Below are positions 7,567 through 16,659 of a DNA stretch of 64,000 nucleotides, piece after piece. The position numbers and the translations under genes are program-made. Where the stretch lies: NCBI GenBank assembly GCA_964387025.1, contig CAYLUZ010000008.1, positions 116,568-180,567 on the forward strand, given 5' to 3'. Under the pieces are notes generated by a model, which had not been told where the DNA came from, ran no database searches, and worked only from the letters and a program-made list of their open reading frames with translations. Numbering within the stretch: the first letter of the stretch is position 1; each line of letters begins with the position of its first letter. The stretch comes from PNON01 sp964387025. GTDB taxonomy: Bacteria; Chloroflexota; Anaerolineae; Anaerolineales; Anaerolineaceae.

Positions 7567-8856
7567 ATGCTTGACCAATTACTACCAACTATTTCAAGTA
7601 GAGATAGCCTTGAGTATTATCAAGGTATTTCGTTAACAGTAAACGATAAGAAAATATTACAAAGTCTTGCTTTCAGGGTCGCAGAATTGGCTGCCCGACC
7701 AGAAGAGGGATATAAAAAAGCGCTTTGGTATAAATTAAACGGCCTTCAGCCTTGCCGACCACTGATATTTTGCGACCCCGAAAATGGGTGGGGAGAAATC
7801 ATCCCGTTAGATCAATTAATTTGCGAATCCCAGCTTGGCAAGCGCTGGGAAATGAAGTTGAAAAAGCAAATATTTAATGGCGAAACCATGCTGGATGATA
7901 GGGTGATCGAGGCATTATTTGAAATCCCATATATATCAACCATAACAGATTGGGGTATGAGTCCTGAGATTTATGGCGGAGAAGATGGTGGAGCAAATGC
8001 GTGGGATGCGCCACTGAAGGATTATGGCGAAATGCATAAGCTCCATTTTCCTCAGATCACCGTAGATTTTCAAAAGACAAAAGAATTAAAAGAATTGGCA
8101 GAAGAAGTAATGGGCGAGTTTTTAGAAGTCAGAATAAAGGGAGTTTGGTGGTGGTCAACAGGATTAACCAGGACATTTACCGAAATCCGCGGATTGAAAG
8201 AGTTGCTTTACGACTTTATTGATCATCCTATTGAACTGAAGAGCTTAATGGCATTTCTCCGCGATGGCAATCTGGCGATGCTGGATTATCTGGAAGAGAA
8301 TAACCTGATGTCTCTGAATAATGATGGAACATATATAGCTTCAGGTGGATTCGGCTGGTCACATGAACTTCCACAAAGAGATTTTATCGGGCGTGTACGT
8401 TGCTCCGATCTATGGGGTTTTGGAGAGGAACAATCCACAGTGGGTGTCTCGCCGCAGATGTTTGAGGAATTCGTTTTTAATTATCATCTGCCGATCATGA
8501 ACAGGTTTGGACTGAACTGTTACGGCTGCTGCGAACCGTTGGATTCAAGATGGAATGTAATAAAAAAGATACCCAGGTTACGTAGAGTATCCGTCTCACC
8601 GTGGGCGAATAAGACCAAAATGGCAGAGTACCTGGAAGACAAATATGTTTTTTCAATGAAACCACATCCCGGACCCCTGGCTGCGCCTGAAATTGATGAG
8701 GAAAGCATCCGGAAATCTTTACGAGAATCATTGGAAGTGACCCGAGGGTGCAGGGTTGAGATCATTATGAAAGACAACCATACCCTGGGAGATAACCCAA
8801 ATAATGCAGTTCGATGGTGTCAGATCGCTAAAGAGGAAGCAGAAAGAATAGGATAA
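7567..8856 (+). CDS. Uroporphyrinogen-decarboxylase/corrinoid methyltransferase-like protein
   Basis: 429 residues. The C-terminal half has the look of the UroD/MtaA superfamily (methyltransferases acting on corrinoid proteins, and haem decarboxylases): a Cys/His-rich LNCYGCCEPLDSRW segment that could bind zinc, followed by SVSPWANKTKMAEYL and MKPHPGPLA. Zinc-binding Cys in methylcobalamin:thiol methyltransferases occupy similar loops, but I cannot assign a substrate. True HemE arginine motifs at the N-terminus are absent, so haem synthesis is unlikely. It is 17 bases after hisS, with a hairpin immediately downstream. Confidence 0.6.
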   Translation: MLDQLLPTISSRDSLEYYQGISLTVNDKKILQSLAFRVAELAARPEEGYKKALWYKLNGLQPCRPLIFCDPENGWGEIIPLDQLICESQLGKRWEMKLKKQIFNGETMLDDRVIEALFEIPYISTITDWGMSPEIYGGEDGGANAWDAPLKDYGEMHKLHFPQITVDFQKTKELKELAEEVMGEFLEVRIKGVWWWSTGLTRTFTEIRGLKELLYDFIDHPIELKSLMAFLRDGNLAMLDYLEENNLMSLNNDGTYIASGGFGWSHELPQRDFIGRVRCSDLWGFGEEQSTVGVSPQMFEEFVFNYHLPIMNRFGLNCYGCCEPLDSRWNVIKKIPRLRRVSVSPWANKTKMAEYLEDKYVFSMKPHPGPLAAPEIDEESIRKSLRESLEVTRGCRVEIIMKDNHTLGDNPNNAVRWCQIAKEEAERIG

Positions 8857-8857
8857 T

Positions 8858-8929
8858 AGGTTGGATTGAGGGCTCCACCCGAAATCCAATGCTTTCTCTT
8901 ATATCGGGTTTCGCTCCTCTATCCAACCT
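8858..8929. terminator. Large hairpin between convergent genes
   Basis: AGGTTGGAT at 8858-8866 pairs with ATCCAACCT at 8921-8929. After one mismatch, GAGG/CCTC extends the stem. The interior carries CCCGA/TCGGG-type pairing. It separates the UroD-like gene (plus) from the SDR gene (minus) and may end both transcripts. A clear T-run is missing on both sides. Confidence 0.4.
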
Positions 8930-8960
8930 GCAATTTCCACAGGGATGTTACTAAAAAGTT

Positions 8961-9980
8961 TTATTTATATCTCACCCGGATAGCAGGAATAAGATAGTTA
9001 TTGAATGAATCAGCTTCGTTATATTCGGGCTGCCAATGCCAATCCTTGCGGGCAGCAGAATCATCCAAATCTGCCGGCCAGGAATCAACGATCCTCTGGC
9101 GGTTGACATCTGGGACAAAATCGATCTTGGCTGCTGGGAAGGCTTGCAGAACATATTTATAGAAATCCTGTGCAGTAGGACTGAAACTGGTGACGTTATA
9201 GACCAGTTGAGAAAGATCTTCCCGAGGAGCATTCTCCAACATGATCAAAGATTTAACTGCGTCCGGCATGACCATGAATGGCAATGCGGTATCAGGGCGA
9301 ACAAAACAGTTATAGTGCAACCCCTGCGCGGCGTAATGCAGCATTTCAGGTCCGAAATCACTCGTACCTCCTGTAGGCGTTGTAAAGGCACTTATTAATC
9401 CGGGAAACCGCAGACAGCGAAAATCCACATGGTTTTCCTGAGTAATACCGGTAGCCAATTGTTTATAGTGCCGGCTGTAGTAACGTCCAAGATGCTCACA
9501 ATACAGTTTATTACAACCATACATAGTAGTCGGGAAACACCAGTTTTCTTCGGAGACTCTGCCTGCTGCCATTTTCGCTTCTACAGTGGGGAATCCATAT
9601 GCCGCTATAGAACTAGGGTAAATGAACTTTACCGGGTTGTTCTGCCATTGGGACTGTTCCACGGCCATCCTGAGGAGGTTCAATGTCCCTTCCACATTGA
9701 TACGATGCGCGGTTTCGGGATTGTATTCAGCTTTGGTGGAAAGGATCGAAGCGAGATGATAGATGGTAGTGATCTCATACTCACCTACCAGCCTCCCCAG
9801 TAGCATTTGATCCATAATATCACCCTGGATGAATCGCAGGCAATATTTGGATATTTCTTCGTCAAGGGGTTGGACGTCTAAGGCAAGGATCGGAGTGGAG
9901 CAGTTTTGTGAAAGGTGGGAGATTAATCCATGCCCAATCTCACCGTTTGCACCCGTAATTAAGATCACTTCTTTTCTCAT
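8961..9980 (-). CDS. SDR-family NAD-dependent epimerase, L-threonine 3-dehydrogenase-like
   Basis: 339 residues from the ATG at 9980, chosen because AAGGAG lies 7 bases before it; an ATG 69 bases further upstream has no such site. The Rossmann motif GANGEIGHG opens the protein and the SDR pair YGCNK (Tyr/Lys) is present. The stretch FPGLISAFTTPTGGTSDFG and the later LPFMVMPDAV are characteristic of the SDR-type threonine dehydrogenases rather than UDP-sugar epimerases. The family oxidises L-threonine at C3 to 2-amino-3-ketobutyrate with NAD. No 2-amino-3-ketobutyrate CoA ligase gene is nearby, so the exact substrate is inferred. Confidence 0.75.
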   Translation of the reverse strand: MRKEVILITGANGEIGHGLISHLSQNCSTPILALDVQPLDEEISKYCLRFIQGDIMDQMLLGRLVGEYEITTIYHLASILSTKAEYNPETAHRINVEGTLNLLRMAVEQSQWQNNPVKFIYPSSIAAYGFPTVEAKMAAGRVSEENWCFPTTMYGCNKLYCEHLGRYYSRHYKQLATGITQENHVDFRCLRFPGLISAFTTPTGGTSDFGPEMLHYAAQGLHYNCFVRPDTALPFMVMPDAVKSLIMLENAPREDLSQLVYNVTSFSPTAQDFYKYVLQAFPAAKIDFVPDVNRQRIVDSWPADLDDSAARKDWHWQPEYNEADSFNNYLIPAIRVRYK

Positions 9981-10126
9981 CAGCAGGCTCCTTTTAGAAA
10001 AAATAATGGGTTCCGAGAATTTACTCAGAGCCCATTTATTCAATTGCACATTATTTCCTGCAAATTGTCGCAGTTGTTATTAATAACAGGTAAATATGAT
10101 GATCCATAATCGATTTTTGCATCACA

Positions 10127-11044
10127 TTATGCAGGAAGACTATCTTTCTTTTTGAACCAGGTTTTCCATTCTTTATTCTCCCAAACCACCAAAATCGGGG
10201 AAGCGTTGAAGATCGATGAATACGTTCCGCTGAATACACCGATGAGGAGGATAAGGACGAAGTGCCTGATGGTTACACCACCAAATAATGTTAGTGCTAA
10301 TAATGTTAGCATAACGGTGAGTGATGTATTTATTGATCTATCCATGGTCTGAACGACGGAATGGTTGACGACTGTCTCGAAAGGAAGTTTACGATAGATC
10401 GAGGAGTTTTCACGAATTCGGTCAAAAACCACGATCGTATCATGCACGGAGAAACCAATTACAGTAAGAAGGGCAGTCAAGAAGAGAGAATCAACTTCCC
10501 ATCCCAGGAAATGGCACAATATTGCTTCGATACCCACAACGACCAGAACATCATGCAGCATAGCGATGATGGCTGCTGTTCCAAATCGAAATGCGTGGGG
10601 AACACCTCTAAATGCAAATGTAATGTAAATGAGGATGGCCAAAGCAGCGGCACCAACTGCACCTGCAGCACGGGTTGCTACTTCCTGACCTATGGAAGGT
10701 CCGACTGTGTCAAATCGCAGCAGTGTTACCTCAGTGCTAAATTTAGTATTTATTTCGTTCACAATTTGGGTTTTGGTTACTTCAGAAATTTCTTTGGAAC
10801 GAATAACCACAACCCCTTTTTCGGAACTTTGAACTTGAGGATCGTTTACACCCTGGGAATTGTATACAGCAATGATTTCAGCTGGCAGGGGAGCTTGTTC
10901 GTTGGGGAATTGAATCTCAAGCATTGATCCACCGGTAAAATCTATCGCCAGTGGTAATTTCCAGAAAATTAAAGCCAGAATTCCAGGAATGATCACGATC
11001 AACGAAATGGCAAAAAACAAATAACGGCGTTTAATTATATTCAT
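10127..11044 (-). CDS. secF: Protein translocase subunit SecF
   Basis: 305 residues from the ATG at 11044 (GGAG with 7-base spacing). An in-frame upstream ATG would overlap secD and lacks a ribosome site. Six membrane segments, an N-terminal IDFTGGSMLEIQF motif, a first periplasmic domain, and the SecF signature GFSVHDTIVVFDRIREN are visible. With SecD it forms the RND-type accessory complex that uses proton motive force to complete protein export through SecYEG. It begins 10 bases after the secD stop, so the two are co-translated. Confidence 0.95.
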   Translation of the reverse strand: MNIIKRRYLFFAISLIVIIPGILALIFWKLPLAIDFTGGSMLEIQFPNEQAPLPAEIIAVYNSQGVNDPQVQSSEKGVVVIRSKEISEVTKTQIVNEINTKFSTEVTLLRFDTVGPSIGQEVATRAAGAVGAAALAILIYITFAFRGVPHAFRFGTAAIIAMLHDVLVVVGIEAILCHFLGWEVDSLFLTALLTVIGFSVHDTIVVFDRIRENSSIYRKLPFETVVNHSVVQTMDRSINTSLTVMLTLLALTLFGGVTIRHFVLILLIGVFSGTYSSIFNASPILVVWENKEWKTWFKKKDSLPA

Positions 11045-11054
11045 CGGTTTTCTC

Positions 11055-12443
11055 CTACAGACCAAACCACTTATTGTGGCCAGTTAACTTTAGATTATCC
11101 AATGTTATGTGTAAGAATGTCCTGGTGACGATGATAGCTGTGAACATACTTACAAGAACTCCTAATGCAAGGGTAAGTGAGAAACCCTTCACCAGGCTGG
11201 CGCCAAAAGTACTCCCAAACCAGAAAAGAATGACACATGTGATCAAGGTGGATATATTTGAATCTCGTATGGAAGACCAGGCACGTTTCCATCCAAGATC
11301 TACGGCTTGTTTTAATGTTCGGCCTGCGATCAATTCTTCCTTTAGTCTTTCAAAGATCAGGATATTCGCGTCGACAGCCATCCCTATACTCAGGACAAAA
11401 CCAGCAATGCCCGGGAGAGTGAGTGTGACAGGGATAAGGCGGAAAAGGGCATAAGTGATCAACGCATAAATAATAAGCGCGAGGTCTGCCAGTAATCCAG
11501 GAAGCCGATAGTACAAAGCCATAAATAACATTACGATAGCCAGACCGATTGCCCCTGCAATCAGACTCTTTCTGACTGAATCCTGCCCAAGGGTAGGACC
11601 AACTGCCTGGCTTTGCACAACTTTCAAAGGAATTGGCAGAGAACCATAGCGCAATTGAATGGCGAGGTTATTAGCACTTTGTTCGGTAAATGAACCTGAG
11701 ATCTGTCCAGATCCTTCAGTTATAGCGTTTTTTATTACTGGAACAGATATTAGCTTTTTGTCTAAACTAATTGCAAGGTATTTACCAATATTTTTTGATG
11801 TATATTCTGAGAATACAGTTCTTCCTTCATCTGTTAGAACAAAACTTATATAATACTCCCCGGTGACTGTGTCTCGGCCTACACCGACTTCTTTTAAATC
11901 AGCACCGGTCATAACGGTATGATAAACCTTATCTTCCAGCGCAACTGTCGTTGGAGTCGCAGCACCTGATGATGGCGTAGCTGCAACTGTAGGAGTTGGA
12001 ATGATTTCTGCCGATCCGCTTCCTGAATCTGTTTTTACAACAGTTCCTTCATTTAGAGGTGTATCGCCCAAATCCAGGAATTCCAGTTCACCAGTCTGTT
12101 TTAATACCGCAATTACCTCACTGGTGTTGGTTAATCCAGGGAATTCTCCAACAATACGACGATTCCCTGCAATCTGGAAGACGACTTCACTTACACCCAA
12201 ACCGTTGCTTCGGTTTTCCAGGATCTGTTTGGCATCCTGTAAAGCCTGTGGATCTACAACATAGTCTGCTGGTTTATCGACTTCCATTAAGACTTGTAAA
12301 CCACCCTGTAGGTCCAACCCTAGTTTCGTTTCAAGGGATCTTGAAAAAGAGCCGATCTGAATGGAGGGCGTAACATCTATCCAGATAACAACAGCTACCA
12401 GGGCCAAGATCAATAAAAATATATAATTATTTCGTCGATCCAT
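11055..12443 (-). CDS. secD: Protein translocase subunit SecD
   Basis: 462 residues. N-terminal membrane helix, then the GLDLQGGLQVLMEVD motif, a P1 head domain, and a C-terminal five-helix bundle with the SecD signature GMAVDANILIFERLKEE. The head carries a Thr/Pro/Ala-rich insertion (TPTVAATPSSGAATPTT, about residues 150-167), the same low-complexity style as the secreted proteins of this window and unusual for SecD. It is the third gene of a minus-strand run starting with the PP2C phosphatase at 13637. An imperfect hairpin (GCCAGC/GCTGGC, 12463-12496) precedes it. Confidence 0.95.
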   Translation of the reverse strand: MDRRNNYIFLLILALVAVVIWIDVTPSIQIGSFSRSLETKLGLDLQGGLQVLMEVDKPADYVVDPQALQDAKQILENRSNGLGVSEVVFQIAGNRRIVGEFPGLTNTSEVIAVLKQTGELEFLDLGDTPLNEGTVVKTDSGSGSAEIIPTPTVAATPSSGAATPTTVALEDKVYHTVMTGADLKEVGVGRDTVTGEYYISFVLTDEGRTVFSEYTSKNIGKYLAISLDKKLISVPVIKNAITEGSGQISGSFTEQSANNLAIQLRYGSLPIPLKVVQSQAVGPTLGQDSVRKSLIAGAIGLAIVMLFMALYYRLPGLLADLALIIYALITYALFRLIPVTLTLPGIAGFVLSIGMAVDANILIFERLKEELIAGRTLKQAVDLGWKRAWSSIRDSNISTLITCVILFWFGSTFGASLVKGFSLTLALGVLVSMFTAIIVTRTFLHITLDNLKLTGHNKWFGL

Positions 12444-12533
12444 TTTGCTTTTTCTCCTCTAATTCACACAAATGCCAGCGATGGCTGGCTTGTGAAAATA
12501 TTATACTCTTATTGAGAATGAGTGAATAGGGAT

Positions 12534-12920
12534 TCAATTGTCCAAAATATCTTCAAGAATTATCCCTTTTTGGATTAAAAATGATAGAACTAGCTTCCCT
12601 ATCGATTCTGGTGTTAAATTATCTGTATCAATATGTAAATCTGCATGCTCATTTGCATGCCTTAACCGATACAACTGTTCCTGGAATTCCAAAATTGTCC
12701 AATCCAGGTTACTTCGCTTAATTGTCGTTAAATAGGAGACATTCAAATAAATTAATATATCCGGTTGGGTAATTTTTTCCCACATTGATGGTACATAGGA
12801 ATGCTCTTGCGCGATATGCCTAGCGTTAATTCCTATTAGGGACAATCGATTAACCAGGGTGGATTTTCCGGAAGCGCAAGGTCCCACAACTCCAATAAGG
12901 GGTTTACGGGATCTTTCCAT
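12534..12920 (-). CDS. Small P-loop NTPase/kinase-like protein
   Basis: 128 residues. It opens with a Walker A motif GVVGPCASGKST (about 9-20), followed by strands resembling nucleotide kinases (ILIYLNVSYLTTIKRS; LHIDTDNLTPESI). There is no clear Walker B or lid motif, and I do not recognise a named family. The ATG at 12920 abuts the stop of the PP2C gene (TAAATG), so translation is probably coupled. A small-molecule kinase or a partner of the phosphatase is possible; both are inference. Confidence 0.6.
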   Translation of the reverse strand: MERSRKPLIGVVGPCASGKSTLVNRLSLIGINARHIAQEHSYVPSMWEKITQPDILIYLNVSYLTTIKRSNLDWTILEFQEQLYRLRHANEHADLHIDTDNLTPESIGKLVLSFLIQKGIILEDILDN

Positions 12921-13637
12921 TTATTGATATATATCCGGGACAGGCAGCCTGACGAGCATTCTCCGCACTTGATCACCAACATTTTGGACAACTCTTAATA
13001 CCACGACACTAATATCATCCATAGGTCGGCCATCGTCCAGTTTTAATGCTTGGTTCAATAATGAATCAGCAAGATATTGGGGTGTTGGCTGCTGGTCTTC
13101 CAATAAGGCTTCCAGGGTTGTGCAAATATCTAGAGAAGTACCTTTCCGACCTCCTGCTGTGGTGAGGCCGTCGGTGTACATTACAGCAGTCAACCCTTTC
13201 TGAATTCCAACCTCACTAATGGAAGGCCGAATATTCCTGTTAGTGCCTATTGATTGGCTGACTTGTGAAAGGGCATCAACCGTTTCCCCAAGTGCAATAT
13301 ATACTGGTTCAGGATTATTGCGGGTGATGACAAGAGTTTTTGTATTCAGATCAATAGAAAAAATATTGAGACAGGCTGAAACTTTGCCGCTTTTTTCTGT
13401 AAACAAATAATCAGATGCAGCCCTTGCCGCAGCGCCATCACGGACACCCTCTGCCAGTAACGAAATCACCTTACGGACCACCAACGTGGAAATTGCTTTT
13501 GCCCCATGACCTGATGTTTGTCCATCAGCTAGTACGACGGAAAGACCGCCATTGGGGCGCTCGACCACTTCCAAAGTGTCTCCACTTTCTGATGTTGCAT
13601 ATTTATTTATTTTTGCAACCGCTATTTGAATTTCCAT
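12921..13637 (-). CDS. PP2C/SpoIIE-type serine phosphatase
   Basis: 238 residues, single catalytic domain. Metal-binding motifs are visible: VVLADGQTSGHGAKA (first Asp/Gly motif), VMYTDGLTTAGG and MDDISVVVLRV. This is the SpoIIE/RsbU branch of PPM phosphatases, which dephosphorylate partner-switch proteins. No sensor domain is attached. The downstream P-loop gene overlaps translationally, then secD-secF follow. No anti-sigma or anti-sigma-antagonist gene is adjacent, so the substrate is unknown. Confidence 0.8.
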   Translation of the reverse strand: MEIQIAVAKINKYATSESGDTLEVVERPNGGLSVVLADGQTSGHGAKAISTLVVRKVISLLAEGVRDGAAARAASDYLFTEKSGKVSACLNIFSIDLNTKTLVITRNNPEPVYIALGETVDALSQVSQSIGTNRNIRPSISEVGIQKGLTAVMYTDGLTTAGGRKGTSLDICTTLEALLEDQQPTPQYLADSLLNQALKLDDGRPMDDISVVVLRVVQNVGDQVRRMLVRLPVPDIYQ

Positions 13638-13746
13638 AGTTATATTCTACAATAAAGAACGACAATTAATGCATCAATTTAAATAATTATGCATCTAAAT
13701 TAATAATAATACAAAACTATTGGAATTAATAATTTAAGGAGTTAAG

Positions 13747-14091
13747 ATGAATGAACCAGTTCATGTAAGTGATGCAGCTTTTGAAAAAACTATACTTCAA
13801 TCCACAATACCAGTTATTGTAGATTTTTGGGCACCCTGGTGCACGCCTTGTAAAATGGTAGCCCCGGTTCTCGATAAATTGGCAAAAGAATATGATGGAA
13901 AATTATTAATTGCCAAGGTAAATACAGATGACAATCCTGAATGGGCAGGAAAATATGGTGTGCAAGGTATACCGACGATGCTGTTTATCGCCAATGGTAA
14001 GATCGTGCATCGACAAGTAGGAGCACTCCCAGAAGGATTGATAAGGGATGCAGTCGGTCAATTTTTAGAAGCAGTAGGCGTCGAAAAATAA
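13747..14091 (+). CDS. trxA: Thioredoxin with CTPC active site
   Basis: 114 residues, one thioredoxin fold. The active site reads WAPWCTPCKM, with Thr in place of the usual Gly of CGPC. This change is known to shift redox potential in engineered and natural thioredoxins. The cis-Pro region GIPTMLFIANG is present. AAGGAG lies 7 bases before the ATG. It stands alone, convergent with murA; the upstream 109-base gap is very A+T-rich. It is most likely a general cytoplasmic thiol reductant; a thioredoxin reductase is not in the window. Confidence 0.9.
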   Translation: MNEPVHVSDAAFEKTILQSTIPVIVDFWAPWCTPCKMVAPVLDKLAKEYDGKLLIAKVNTDDNPEWAGKYGVQGIPTMLFIANGKIVHRQVGALPEGLIRDAVGQFLEAVGVEK

Positions 14092-14125
14092 AAGAGCTGT
14101 CCTAAGTAGATAATCCAATATTCAT

Positions 14126-15409
14126 TTAGCTTTCGTTAAGCCTTTGGATGTTTGCTCCAAGGGCTATTAATTTTTGATCGACTTTTTCATAACCTCGATC
14201 GATTTGACCAATATTTCGAATAATTGATTTGCCATTCGCAGATAACGCTGCAAGAACTAACGCCATGCCAGCCCGGATATCCGGGCTTTCCATTTTTTCC
14301 GGATAGAGTTGTGTTGGGCCTTGAACAATACAACGGTGAGGATCACATAAAACTATTTGAGCTCCCATGGACACAAGCTTATCTGTAAAGAACATACGAC
14401 TGGGGTACATCCAATCGTGAAATAGCACTGTGCCTTTAGATTGGCTGCTGATAGTTATTGCGAGACTCATCAGATCGGTGGGGAACGCAGGCCATGGCAT
14501 CACACTAATTAATGGAATTGCCCCCCCCAGATCATGTTCTATCTCTAGTGGCTGATTACTAGGGACAAAAATGTCATCCCCATTCGTTTCCCAAATCACA
14601 CCTAATCTTTTGAATACAAGTTTGATCATATCCAGATAATTATTTCCAGCATTAATTATTTTGACTGAGCCGTGTGTCATTACAGCTGCGCCAATAAAAC
14701 TGACTACTTCCAAATAATCCGGACCGATTGTAAACTCTCCCCCATGTAATTTCGGAACTCCAGTGATATGCAGGGTATTGGATCCGATATTATCGATTTT
14801 TGCCCCTAAAGTATTCAAAAAATGACATAATTCTTGTACATGAGGTTCAGAAGCCGCATTTCGGACGATTGATTGTCCTTTTGCAGTTACACAGGCCATG
14901 ATCGCGTTTTCTGTTCCAGTTACGCTGGCTTCATCCAAGAGGATATCTGCACCGATCAGTTCTTTTGCTATGAAGTGAAAAGAGCGGTCATAGGTTGCAG
15001 AAGCTCCAAGTGCTTTTATTGCAAGCAGGTGTGTATCTACACGGCGCCTTCCAATAACATCCCCACCCGGTGGAGGTAAATGAAGCTCGCCTGATCTTGC
15101 TACCATAGGTCCCGCCAATAGAATGGAAGCTCTGATTTTACGGCAAAGATCCGGGTCAAGGTCAGCAGGTCGAACTTGAGCTGCATGGATTTTCCAGGTA
15201 TGTTCAGCTAATTCAGTAATTTCGACGCCTAAACTTTCCAACAAAGCTCTCATCGCAAAAACATCCCGGATGAGAGGAATATTATTTAAAACAACAGGCT
15301 CATCTGTCAATAAGCAGGCTGCGAGAAGGGGTAGGGTAGAATTTTTATTACCAGATGGGGTAACCTCACCCTTCAGTGGAACTCCACCTTGAATGATAAA
15401 TTGCTCCAT
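14126..15409 (-). CDS. murA: UDP-N-acetylglucosamine 1-carboxyvinyltransferase, Asp117 type
   Basis: 427 residues, full length. MurA transfers enolpyruvate from PEP to UDP-GlcNAc, the first committed step of peptidoglycan synthesis, in the cytoplasm. Motifs: PSGNKNSTLPLLAA at the N-terminus, RKIRASILLAGPMVARSG, and the active loop PPGGDVIGRRRVDTH. In that loop the catalytic Cys (Cys115 in E. coli) is Asp117. The same replacement in Mycobacterium and Chlamydia MurA gives intrinsic fosfomycin resistance. A later DLMSLAITISSQSKG segment agrees with MurA rather than EPSP synthase. It is convergent with thioredoxin. Confidence 0.92.
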   Translation of the reverse strand: MEQFIIQGGVPLKGEVTPSGNKNSTLPLLAACLLTDEPVVLNNIPLIRDVFAMRALLESLGVEITELAEHTWKIHAAQVRPADLDPDLCRKIRASILLAGPMVARSGELHLPPPGGDVIGRRRVDTHLLAIKALGASATYDRSFHFIAKELIGADILLDEASVTGTENAIMACVTAKGQSIVRNAASEPHVQELCHFLNTLGAKIDNIGSNTLHITGVPKLHGGEFTIGPDYLEVVSFIGAAVMTHGSVKIINAGNNYLDMIKLVFKRLGVIWETNGDDIFVPSNQPLEIEHDLGGAIPLISVMPWPAFPTDLMSLAITISSQSKGTVLFHDWMYPSRMFFTDKLVSMGAQIVLCDPHRCIVQGPTQLYPEKMESPDIRAGMALVLAALSANGKSIIRNIGQIDRGYEKVDQKLIALGANIQRLNES

Positions 15410-15453
15410 ATTATTCTCCTGTACTATAATAATCTGAGAATGGAAAAGCCAAT

Positions 15454-16203
15454 ATGATAGTTTTGAGATTACTATTCCTTATTCTTTGTGGTTGGACCAT
15501 TGGTGTGATTATAAACTATTTATCCGATACTCTCCCGGTATATAGGCGGCTCAATTATCCCAGTTGTAATTATTGTCAAAATCGCAATTCCTTGCTCGCT
15601 TACTACGTGGGTAATAAATGTCACAATTGCGGAAAATCACGCAAAATAAGATTCTGGATTATAAATGTTCTCATAAGTTTGGTATTTATTTACGAATCAA
15701 TTGTTTCCACCGGGAATAATGAAAAATTATTCTCAGAAACTATTATTTTCTCTTTGTTAATATTGATCACCGTTATCGATATTGAGCACCATTTGGTTTT
15801 AAATATGGTATCCCTGGTTGGGATATTTGTTTTTGGAATTATTGGAGTAATTACTCACGGTTGGATTACCACCCTTATTGGTGGGGTGATGGGATTTGTA
15901 ATAATGTTTTTGTTCTTTCTCTTGGGACAGTTGTACAGTCGCTATATTTCCCGGAAACGAGGAATTGAAGTGGAAGATGGACTTGGGTTTGGTGATGTCA
16001 GTTTATCAGCAGTTTGTGGCTTGTTGTTAGGGTGGCCGGGGATAATTGGTGGAATATTTTTAAGTATCATATTTGGGGGATTATGGAGCGTTGGGATGAT
16101 TTTAACCAACATGATCCGCAAAAGTGAAAATCCATTATTAAAATATATTGCTTACGCTCCATTCATAACAATTGCAACCGGAGCGCTCTGGTTAATGAGG
16201 TAA
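15454..16203 (+). CDS. pilD: Type IV prepilin peptidase (A24 family)
   Basis: 249 residues and about eight membrane segments. An N-terminal cytoplasmic zinc-binding loop carries CNYC and CHNC pairs. The two catalytic aspartates of A24 peptidases are in VIDIEHHLVLN and GFGDVSLSA. The family cleaves and N-methylates type IV pilin-like leader peptides. The zinc loop suggests the bifunctional PilD-type enzyme, not the short TadV/CpaA kind. No pilin genes are adjacent. It is divergent from murA and convergent with nusB. Confidence 0.9.
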   Translation: MIVLRLLFLILCGWTIGVIINYLSDTLPVYRRLNYPSCNYCQNRNSLLAYYVGNKCHNCGKSRKIRFWIINVLISLVFIYESIVSTGNNEKLFSETIIFSLLILITVIDIEHHLVLNMVSLVGIFVFGIIGVITHGWITTLIGGVMGFVIMFLFFLLGQLYSRYISRKRGIEVEDGLGFGDVSLSAVCGLLLGWPGIIGGIFLSIIFGGLWSVGMILTNMIRKSENPLLKYIAYAPFITIATGALWLMR

Positions 16204-16213
16204 TAAATATTGA

Positions 16214-16657
16214 TTACGGGATAAGGTTAATATTTAATAGATTTTGTTTAATTTCATTTTGGTTTTCTATAACACTCCCCAAAACACCATTCACAAACCG
16301 TGGTGTTCCATCAGAACCAAACAGTTTTCCCAATTCAACTGCTTCATTAATGATCACCTTGATGGGTGTTTCAGGATCGAAAACAATTTCCCATAGAGCA
16401 ATTCGCAATATATTTCGATCAATAAATGCGACCTGGTCGAATGGCCACTCAGGAGCATATTTTGATATTTGTTCGTCAAGGTGCTTGATGAGTGGAAACA
16501 CTCCACTAATGATCTTTTGGGAAAAATCTAATAAATTATCATCCAAGGGATTATCTTTCAAGCGGTTTTCAAGTATATAACCAACCTGATGATTTGAAAG
16601 ATCATATTCATAAAGTACTTGCAAGGCAACACTGCGTGCCCTGGTGCGTGGTTTCAT
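16214..16657 (-). CDS. nusB: Transcription antitermination factor NusB
   Basis: 147 residues, all-alpha NusB fold. The start KPRTRARSVALQVLYEYDL and the later FIDRNILRIALWEI and NEAVELGKLFGSDGTPRFVNGVLG are family hallmarks. With NusE (S10) it binds boxA of rRNA leader transcripts for processive antitermination. The gene follows the Asp23 gene by 2 bases, an arrangement also seen in Firmicutes. Confidence 0.93.
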   Translation of the reverse strand: MKPRTRARSVALQVLYEYDLSNHQVGYILENRLKDNPLDDNLLDFSQKIISGVFPLIKHLDEQISKYAPEWPFDQVAFIDRNILRIALWEIVFDPETPIKVIINEAVELGKLFGSDGTPRFVNGVLGSVIENQNEIKQNLLNINLIP

Positions 16658-16659
16658 AT

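Noticed and set aside
7567..8856. True uroporphyrinogen decarboxylase HemE
   Set aside because: The N-terminal substrate-binding Arg motif of HemE is absent and the protein is longer (429 residues); only superfamily resemblance is claimed.
9036..9803. Plus-strand frames opposite the SDR gene
   Set aside because: Antisense shadows; the minus-strand product has complete SDR motifs.
13640..13746. Direct ATGCATC-type repeats before trxA as an operator
   Set aside because: Two short A+T-rich copies are not enough to distinguish from chance.
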